A stretch of DNA of 60,000 bases from Symbiodinium natans. Taxonomy: Eukaryota; Sar; Dinophyceae; Suessiales; Symbiodiniaceae. This document shows positions 21,985-29,657 of the stretch, one piece after another. The stretch covers positions 126,001 to 186,000 of the forward strand of contig CAJNDS010000024.1 of the NCBI GenBank assembly GCA_905221605.1, given 5' to 3'. The notes under the pieces are model-generated. The model had not been told where the DNA came from and searched no databases. It was given only the letters and a program-made list of their open reading frames with translations. The position numbers were made by a program, and so were the translations under genes. Positions within the stretch are counted from its first letter, which is position 1. Every line of letters begins with the position of its first letter.

Positions 21985-24080
21985 TTCCAGCCGTGGGGCT
22001 CAGGACTCTGGCACGCTAGCGTGGTTTGGGCTCTTGGCATTTCAAGATTTCATGGGGCAGTGCTTCAGTTCAGGGTTCAAGTGTCTCGCTGAGTCTGAAT
22101 ATCGATGAGCAAAACAGGGAAAACCGTTGTGTCCCCAAACGCTACCAACCCAACATCAAAGGAAACAAGACATTTCAGATTCAATGGCAGGGTTCTTTCT
22201 CACTATGCCCCGCCTAAACCGCTGGGGGGGGGTGGGGTGGATTCGGATCCCACAATCTGAGGCATGCCTTCATTGATGCCTTCTTAGACAAAGGCCGCGT
22301 CTCCACCATGCTGCGGCTTGGAAGCACACCCTGAACCCTGAACCCCAAAACGGCCGATGTGTACTTCAGTCGCGGACATTGTTCCACTCATCTGAGGAGA
22401 CTTAGTAGCTGAGTGAGTACACTTTACACTGTTTGGGATACTATAATCCCCTAGACTGAAAGTGCAAACTATTTGGGGGCTCATGAAATCAGCAACTAAG
22501 GACTAGAGTTCCTGTCCACGCCTGAGTGTCTCTCTAGCACGGGCCTGTTCGATGTAGAGCGTGTTAGACTTTGGAGATATGCTTGACCTCTGGTAGGCTG
22601 GCTGACAGGTACCTGCTACAGAAAGATGAGCGTTCACTGGAAAGTGGCCTCCTGTCGCCATCCAACTTTTTAAGCAACATGAACTGCACCATGAACTGCG
22701 CTGTTCAACAAACGGTATTGGTGGCAACAGCATTGCCAGCGCCAGTACCCACAACAGCAGCAGCACCAACAACAACCAGCACGGGAGGGAGGAGGAGGAG
22801 CCCGAGGACAAGGCGGGAGGGAGGAGAAGGATTGATGAAGAGGACATAGGAGGGAGGAGGGAATTGATGTTTTTTGAATCCCTGGACCTCCCTCTCCCTG
22901 TGCAGCTGGGTGCTGTGACCCTCCCCAAAAGCACGCTCTGCAAACTTTGAGCACTGTCTGAGGTCTTCCTCTGCCGAGGGGAGGACCTGGGCGAGCGTGG
23001 TGTGAAGTTGAAGGCACGTCTAGTTCTTGCATTAAACCGCATGCGACCGAAGCTTAATCGTTGATGTCGACGACTTGTTCTACCGTCTCCCCTTGCTGGG
23101 AGGAGGGTTTAGGGTTTACGGTTTCGGGTTTAGGGTTTAGGGCGTTTCTGTGGCTTTAGTAGAGATCATCGTGTCGTGGATGCGGGTAACACGTCAGCCT
23201 TGCGCGGCACGGGCTTCCCTTGTCAGGCGATGCGCATGTTTGCAGAGGCTTTGCAGCGACGGCAGCAGTCCAAAGGACGGCAGCAGTACACAACCTGACG
23301 TGAGGAGCTAGGGTTACATGCACCACAACCCCCCCCCCCCCACAACAGGAGTTTGAAAGGCCCCCCGCCCCCTTTTTTGAGGTATACCAGATTTCTTAGC
23401 GGCATCCCCTCAAACGGAGGGATGTGCAGAAGATGTGCGGAATTAGTTTCAGGCAGGTGACGCGCCGACTAAGTCGGAGTGCAGACGGTGCACCAGGCCG
23501 AATCTTAGAACCTTGGACGAAGCTGCAGATTGGAGTTTGGCTGCCATCAAACACCTGTGGGAGATGGTATTTCCCCCTGTGCACGTCCATGCTGGCGTCT
23601 CACGCCGTGGCACAAGTCTCGTGACGCAGGAAATAGTCGAGAGCCCGGCAGGTTTGTGCTACTCGCAGCTAAAGGGGTTTTCGAAGAGCAGCTCTGTGTA
23701 AATTGAAGTTTGCTTGAAGCGCTTCCTCTCACAGCTGTTGGGACCTTTGCCGGCCCGATGTCCCTCTGCGCAAACAACGTGGCCTCACGATTGTCAAGGC
23801 CTAAAGCCAAAGCCTGTGTGGTTATGTCGAAGGCTGTGAGAAAGCGATTGGAGAGGTTTGCCGTGTGCTTATTTTGAATTCTTCATGTGCCTTCTTCGTG
23901 TCCTGGTGCTGCAGGTTCGGTGCCAGCTGCTTCTCCCTGCAGAAAGGCAAGAGGGCAATATGCCACAGCAGACTGAGTAGACGCTACAGGTGAGATGTCG
24001 CATCCTGCATCAGCTTTGAACAGGCGCGGGAAGCCTGGCGCTTCCTCGCCGACATAGCTCAGCGCTACAGTCGCCGCCAT
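21985..24080. other. No confident gene
   Basis: A GGGTTTAGGG-type array lies at 23104-23143 and an (AGC/ACA)-rich stretch near 22740-22785. One + frame near 23510-23690 (DEAADWSLAAIKHLWEMVF, then PPVHVHAGVSRRGTSL) looks coding but is isolated and unrecognised. Confidence 0.4.
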
Positions 24081-24088
24081 CGCTGCAG

Positions 24089-26565
24089 TTGCGGCTTGAT
24101 GCGACACGGCGCTGGCTTGACAGCGTCGTGATCGGTAACACGGATGCAACTATCGGGTTCCAGTCCAGAACTAGCATGAAGAGCCTCTTTGTGTGCACAT
24201 GTGCCTGGGGTAAGGTGAAAAGCTTTGTCCTTTCGCTGCATCCGTGCGGGAGAATCTTGCAAGCAGATTCTTGTAGCCGTGCCTATGCGCTTGTCGTCTA
24301 AAGCGAGCATTGAGCCTGGTGCCTGTACTTCATACTCAGCAGTCTGGAGGACAGCAAGCTTCGACTGGTTGCCAGCCTTGCGCAGGATGCAGAGGCTGTC
24401 TCAACACGCGGGGGCATGGAATCGACCCTTCGGTTCGTTCTGAATTTAATGTGCTGGGCGGAAAGCCTTAAACATGCAGCGTTCGCAACAGCTTTGCCGA
24501 AACAAAGCCACGTTGGTGGGGCAGAGCAGCCAAGATGGACGCGCCATTGTGAGTGCCATGCGAAAGCATGAGCGGTGAGCAGAGTTCACCAGACTAGCTG
24601 GCAGCTACCGATCTTGGAGTATATATGTATATATATATGTATATATATATATCATGTATATATGTATACTGTTAAATGGTATCACAGACTTCCAAGAGGG
24701 TTGATCAAGTCAATGTCCAGGCCGTGATCGCGGAGGTCTCCTCAGAGGCCACCTTGCTGGTGGGAGAATTTGCTGAAGCCGCTGAAGCCCTGGGATTCGT
24801 CGGCTCCTTGGCGGCAGTTTAGGTTTAGGGTTTAGGGTTTAGGGTTCAGGGCTTAGGGCTTAGGGCTTAGGACTTCGGGTTTTTATCCGAACCTGGAATT
24901 ATGATATAGCAGTCTGAAGATGGTCCTTGAGAGAGTTGAGGTAAGGTGCCCAGCCGGAGACAACTCTACTGGTGCTGGATCCCTCTCTGAGCTGGATGCT
25001 CAGATGCTGTCGTCCCGGGTTCAGACATCAGGGTATCAGAAGTCGTAACAATGGTCTTTCGTCCAAGGCCTCAAAGAGTTCAAGTTCGGACGCAACTCAA
25101 AAAAGGGAGATGATCCGCAACCAGGGATCTGCCCGGCCTAGGTTGTGCAGCTGAGTGGCAGGAGCCAGTTTGGAGAGCATGCATGCAGGCTGTGTTGATT
25201 AGCCAGGTGTACACGTCTGCCTCAAAGGCCTTCCATACCAAACCGCACAAGAACCTTATCCTACCTTCTCATTCAGAGCCACCTACGGGCTTGCTCTTGT
25301 CACCTATAGCAGTCTCGAGCCCGAATTGCTGCCCTCAGGTAGACGTTGTCGTCCAGTAGAAGGGATGTTGCACTGTGCTGCTTTTGGTGTGCAGGACCTG
25401 GTTCGCTTGCCAGGGTCTCAGAGTAAATCGAGTCAGACCTGCACAGTTTCAGATCAACTCGGACCTGTGTGAGCAAGCCTGCAGGTTCGAAGCAGATGCA
25501 GGGAGTTGCCACGACAGTAAGAGCTTAGGTTCAGGTTGAGCTCGTTGAAACGACCCCGGCCGAAACTTCCATCCGACGATCGAGTATGAGCAGAAGGTAG
25601 TATTGCAGCATGATTTTGCAGGGCTGGGCCTGGGACACCCACGACTCGTTGGTCGTCGAGGAGGGTTCAGCACGGACAATAGCGGACAATAGCAAGTAGA
25701 GTGAAGGTTTTATGGGTAACCGACCTTTGGGGGTTTTCCGAAATTAGGGGTACCTTCTTGGGGTCCTTATTTTCAGGGGATCCGGGATCCGACTATTTGG
25801 GGGTCTATATTGGGGGCCCTATTTTTTGGAAGGCCCCATTTGGGTCAAACACGGCACGTTGCGCGTCCACCAAGGTCATGGCGGCTGCAAGCAGAAGCTA
25901 TCTGCGAGCAAGGCGCGCTTTCTTCGTTTCAGCTGAGGGGGCCCCACTTAGGTCGGGATGGCACAAATCCAAGCCCTTCGCTGCATTGTGAACTCTCATG
26001 GCAGGTTTCCAGGACTCATTGCAGCTTGCCGGGCTCCCTGCATGTCTGCCTTGCGTAGCAGCGTAGCACGGAATGCTGCGGCTTTCTTGCAGAACCCGGC
26101 TCAGGTTCTCTTCCACCCCATGGCCATGCACAGCATCTACTCGGAGGGTCTACCCGACGCAGCGGATTTCACGATTCGCGCGCCCTTCCCAACCATTCAC
26201 CTGTTGCGACGCTTGGCTTCATTGACCGTGCCAGCCTAGCTGCCTCCTTGTAGAGAAGATCATAGAGAGGATCTGATAAACATGATTAGAGAGAAAATTT
26301 CATGGAAGATCTTTGCACGGCGCCTCTGAAGTTCAGGTGAGGCTGACGTCCTCAAGGCGGTGCATGCCTCGCCACTTCAGTCTTTTTTTTTGCTGCCCAC
26401 GGCTTCGTCATCCAGTTGGCTGGCTATGATTTTCCTGGCGCTGAGGTGAGCACCTACCCGGACACCAGTGAGATCCCGGTTCGCAACAAGGCGAAATTGC
26501 GCGAGCAAGGCTTGGACGTGTGTCGCGAGCGCCTGGAGTCTTGCATGACACAAAACAACGCGGGG
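24089..26565 (+). CDS. DUF1415-family protein, multi-exon
   Basis: The family is known from bacteria and algae, and its function is not established. Inferred exons: 24089-24134 (LRLDATRRWLDSVVIG), 24215 to about 24262 (GEKLCPFAASVREN), 24721-24813 (AVIAEVSSEATLLVGEFAEA, AEALGFVGSLA), 26093-26210 (FHPMAMHSIYSEGLPDAADF, then TIRAPFPTIHLLR), 26337-26359 (EADVLKA) and 26446 to about 26565 (VSTYPDTSEIPVRNKAKLRE). Hallmarks are the RRWL..VVIG helix, LCPFA, the TLLV strand, FHP, RxPFPTxHLLR and the YPDxxxIPxRN tail. Several joins are in frame over GT-AG or GC-AG introns (24135-24214, 26211-26336, 26360-26445). The intron 24814-26092 holds a TTTAGGG array. Exon(s) between 24262 and 24721, the true start and the stop are not resolved. 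Confidence 0.7.
24619..24669. repeat. (AT)n / ATGTAT microsatellite
   Basis: An AT-dinucleotide tract interrupted by GT, lying in a presumed intron of the DUF1415 gene. Confidence 0.9.
24820..24880 (+). repeat. TTTAGGG array within the DUF1415 intron
   Basis: About eight heptamers, the later ones GCTTAGG. It starts seven bases after the GC donor proposed at 24814. Confidence 0.85.
25720..25830. repeat. Dispersed GGGG-rich repeat, copy 1
   Basis: Carries AATTAGGGGTACCTT followed by TTGGGGTCCTT. A closely similar block occurs in the opposite orientation at about 48730-48793. It has a tandem flavour of GGGGTC/GGGATCC sub-motifs. Confidence 0.65.
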
Positions 26566-26822
26566 CGGGACTCCGTGCTCTGGCGTTTCGGGGGTTGTTT
26601 AAGGCCTTTCGGAGTGGCATGGGGGAGTGTACAAAGTCTGGCACTGGTCGCGACGGGTCATAGGGTGTGTGGGTGGGACAGGATTCTTGATAATAAGAGT
26701 TCGGGTCGAGTCTGGAGGTTTTTTTCTTACAATACTTCTCGACCGAAACGACCGACGCTCTACATGCCTGGCCGATGCGTGACAGCTTTGCTTCGTTTTC
26801 CAGATACCTGCACCAGAGTGCC

Positions 26823-27926
26823 ATGGCCTGTGATGAGTCTGCAAGGGGCAGCGCTGATGCTTTCTGGACGTCATTTTACGTGGTCTTGGTCATCTCCTTC
26901 GGCACTATCTTGCATCCCGAGCTGAAGGCATTCTACAGGCGCGGCCATGGAGGGATCAAGAACACGGTGTCGGCCATCGACACCATTCTGGCAACAGCCT
27001 TCTTGGCGTGCTTGCGCTTGGCTGCGGCTTGGTCAGCCCCTAGGTCAACATCTACGTCCAGCAATGACGGGCACAGCGTTCCGTTTCTAGTGAAGTTGAG
27101 ATGGGCGGCGCCGCCCGGGATCTTTGTGTTTCTCGTGATTACGCTGTCGACCTGGGCCAACTTCTTGAGCTACAAAGCCTACGCTATGCTGGGCCCCTGC
27201 GAGCTGATCTTTGTTTGGATCTTCGCCCGCATCTTGCAAGCAGAGGAGAGGAGGATCCCATTTTGTCGCGACCTTCCCGCGGTGATCTTGACAGCCCTTG
27301 GGAGCCTCTTCTTCAGTATCGCAGAAGTGACGGGCGGCGACCGCACCGGTTTTGGTGCCATTGTGGCCTCGTTGCTGTGCCGTGCGTGTCAAGCTCTCAT
27401 GACCGTTTCCCTGCGGAGCTGCTGCGTAGCCTTGAAGTCTAGTTCCCAGGGCCGCGTAGGTGTCCTCGAGATCACGTCCTTGAAGCTTCTCGTGACCTCC
27501 CTGCTGTGCCTGCCATATGCGCTTATCACCGAGGGCTTCGAACCGTGGACGACCCTTGCCAGCCAGGAGTTTTGGATGGACTCCACCTCGGCAGTGCTCT
27601 TGCTGGGCAGTATCCTGATCACGATGGGCTTCCAGTGGGCCACCGTTGGCGTGAACGCGGGCTTACGGTCGCCACTGGTCGCTGTTCTGCTGGGCACGCT
27701 GCAGCCGCTGACGGCCGTCATCCTGGTGTTGGTTTTCAGTGGCTCGAGTTTCTGTCAGGCTCTGGGCCTTAAGCGCCGGGACTCCCCTTTAGAGATCGCA
27801 GGGATCTGTTGCTTGGTGGTGGGCCTTTTGCTGGGTGGCCTGGGGGCACTGAGACGGATCCAAACGCGGCCCTCGCATCCCCGAAGCCAGACGCTGGAGT
27901 TTCTAGAGCACCGAGGGGGCACATGA
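26823..27926 (+). CDS. DMT-superfamily membrane transporter (EamA/TPT-like), single exon
   Basis: 367 residues from the ATG at 26823, which follows a TTTTCCAG acceptor-like site at 26800-26810 suited to spliced-leader trans-splicing. In-frame sequence upstream would allow a start 16 codons earlier. About ten hydrophobic helices are visible: FWTSFYVVLVISFGTIL, TILATAFLACLRLAAAW, GIFVFLVITLSTWANFL, GPCELIFVWIFARIL, AVILTALGSLFFSIAEV, GAIVASLLCRACQALM, LKLLVTSLLCLPYALIT, AVLLLGSILITMGFQWA, PLVAVLLGTLQPLTAVILVL and IAGICCLVVGLLLGGLG. The ten-helix layout with a repeated half fits the drug/metabolite transporter superfamily. Substrate cannot be deduced; nucleotide-sugar, triose-phosphate and amino-acid exporters are all possible. 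The intact, intron-less frame contrasts with neighbouring genes. Confidence 0.8.
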   Translation: MACDESARGSADAFWTSFYVVLVISFGTILHPELKAFYRRGHGGIKNTVSAIDTILATAFLACLRLAAAWSAPRSTSTSSNDGHSVPFLVKLRWAAPPGIFVFLVITLSTWANFLSYKAYAMLGPCELIFVWIFARILQAEERRIPFCRDLPAVILTALGSLFFSIAEVTGGDRTGFGAIVASLLCRACQALMTVSLRSCCVALKSSSQGRVGVLEITSLKLLVTSLLCLPYALITEGFEPWTTLASQEFWMDSTSAVLLLGSILITMGFQWATVGVNAGLRSPLVAVLLGTLQPLTAVILVLVFSGSSFCQALGLKRRDSPLEIAGICCLVVGLLLGGLGALRRIQTRPSHPRSQTLEFLEHRGGT

Positions 27927-27962
27927 GAAAGACGCGATCTTGGCTGCCAGTGACCATGTGGC

Positions 27963-27963
<1 letters not shown>

Positions 27964-28024
<61 letters not shown>
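27964..28024. repeat. (CTG)20 trinucleotide repeat
   Basis: An uninterrupted CTG tract of about 20 units, 38 bp after the transporter stop codon. It gives poly-Leu, poly-Ala, poly-Gln or poly-Ser in different frames, none of which belongs to a supported gene. It probably lies in the transporter 3' UTR. Confidence 0.95.
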
Positions 28025-28026
<2 letters not shown>

Positions 28027-28256
28027 ATTGGGAGTGCGAGTTTCTGGGAGATTCAAAAACGGAGGACCATGGCTGCCATAGTTGACCCTTGTAGCTCAAG
28101 AAGGCTGGCATCTACTGAGATCCGGCACTAATCAAAGATCCTTAAGGTTACAGGTGGTCACGTGGGGTCCTTGAGGCTCCTCCCAGCCACCTTGAACCCT
28201 GTGAACACTATGAACCCTCTAGAATTTTGAAGGGCCCGGACCCTACGGCCGCAGCC

Positions 28257-29271
28257 ATGGAAGACGACCTCGCTGCGGCCATGGCCATGTCCCTGGAGCC
28301 GGTGCGGAGTAAGAAGCATGTCTTGGGTGCCATGCAGTTTCAGAGTTGTTTCGTTAGCTCCTTGATCTGCAAGTCTAGTGTCCAGGAGCTCAATCGCCGA
28401 TTGCATGCTTGTAGTTCTCAGGTACTTGCCGAGGGGTCTTCTGTGTTGTCAAGGCCACATCGCCTCGTGTCAAGAACCCTGCAGGCAGCCGGACATCCCG
28501 ACCCTGGACCTGCGGCGGCAGCTGTTGCGACTCTGCAAGCGAATGCTGCGGTGCTCGCCGAAGCAGGCTCTGTCAGCATACTTTCCACCTTGCTGAACAA
28601 CTTGGCCTCTCGGTTGCAGTCACAATGGTGCCCGCTTCGGCCCTTGAGCGGCAGGGTGGTCATCGTGTGGTCATGTGGTGGTTCAGTGCTGCCGGAAGCA
28701 CCACACGAAGTTACGAATGGTTCTAGTAACGAAGACTCTCCAACCAAAAGAAATCCCGCCGAGGTGAAGAACCCGGCTGAGGACCGCCTCTGTTGGGGTT
28801 GATTTATTGGGAGGATCTGCCAAGAGGTAAACCCAAGCACTCTGCTCTCATCACTGCTCAGAAAGGAGAAGTTCCGGCGCGTGAAGCTGGCAAACGCAAA
28901 GATCAGCAGCCCAGCCTCAAAGGGCCCTCCAAGCACACGGCAATCGCAGCTTGAAGCGAAGGCAAAGCCCTGAGCTGCCCTGGCGCTGAAGACCTCCTAC
29001 TCGCAGCTGGCTTCACGAAGACGGGGGAGACGTTGGAGGCCTCGGTTCCCAATGTCGGTTGAGTGGTTTCTTAGGGTTTGGGGATGTTTGGGGCTGTTGG
29101 TGGGGGTTTGAGTGTGGGGACCAACGTAAGGATACTCCCGAGGGCTTCAAGACCGCATTGGGCCTCTGAAGACAGCTGACCCCCTCCTCCCCAAACACAG
29201 AGCGCGCAGATCCCTTGAAGCCAGAGCAGGTTCCTGCGGACAGGCCGGCCGAGCAGGTGAAGGCGCAGTAG
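28257..29271 (+). CDS. Small UIM + PUB domain protein (putative ubiquitin / p97 cofactor)
   Basis: Exons inferred: 28257-28301 (MEDDLAAAMAMSLEP, a ubiquitin-interacting motif with the A..xS core), about 28489-28566 (PDIPTLDLRRQLLRLCKRML, then RCSPKQ), 28866 to about 28907 (EKFRRVKLANAKIS), about 28968-29057 (PGAEDLLLAAGFTKTGETLE, then ASVPNV) and 29210-29271 (DPLKPEQVPADRPAEQVKAQ, stop at 29269). The middle three rebuild a PUB/PUG domain: helix 1, then PxxEKFRRxxLxN, then GAEDLLLAAGF. PUB domains bind the C-terminal tail of p97/Cdc48 and UIMs bind ubiquitin. The intron after Gln (28567-28865) is GC-AG and the last intron (29058-29209) is GT-AG. An alternative reading through NPAE at 28770-28781 also fits the PUB motif but lacks helix 1. 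The boundary near 28905-28967 and the join at 28301/28489 are uncertain. Confidence 0.7.
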
Positions 29272-29657
29272 AAGCCGAAACGCCCTTTGAGATGGGAGAA
29301 CAGTGATGTGCAGTGATGCTCCATCAACCCGTCCACGCCTGGCCATTTAAGAGGCTGAGGGGGTTTCAAATCCTGAGAATCCCGCAGTAAATCCAAAAGG
29401 AAGGACGTACCCAAGCGAAGGCGTTGCACACGCACACCTGCACACTTGCACACTTGCACTACGCCATGCTTGTACTTACTGGCAGCGCGAACCAGCCCCC
29501 CCTGCCCCGGCGCCCGCGATGCAAGCGGTAGCCAGTACGATGGGTTACTGTTGATGGCCTTGGGGACAGTATGCTCTATAGCTATGTTGAACCCCTGTTG
29601 AACAACTGGGTTGGGCTGTGATGGGTGCTCTTGTTGCAGGCGCAGGCAGAGCAGGCT
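29272..29657. other. Intergenic spacer
   Basis: No gene is supported; a long opposite-strand frame (about 29013-29729) overlaps exons of both flanking genes and has no family motif. It contains short CACACCTGCACACTTG direct repeats near 29428-29458. A TTGTTGCAG acceptor-like site precedes the next gene. Confidence 0.4.

Noticed and set aside
27755-28131. Poly-Gln, poly-Ser, poly-Leu or poly-Ala proteins at the CTG repeat
   Set aside because: The repeat lies after the transporter stop codon and no frame connects to a supported gene.
28227-28802. Continuous + frame through the UIM-PUB gene (with NPAE then EKFRRV across a GA intron)
   Set aside because: The spacing fits PUB, but no helix precedes NPAE. 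The other frame supplies LLRLCKRMLRCSPKQ, which aligns with PUB helix 1.
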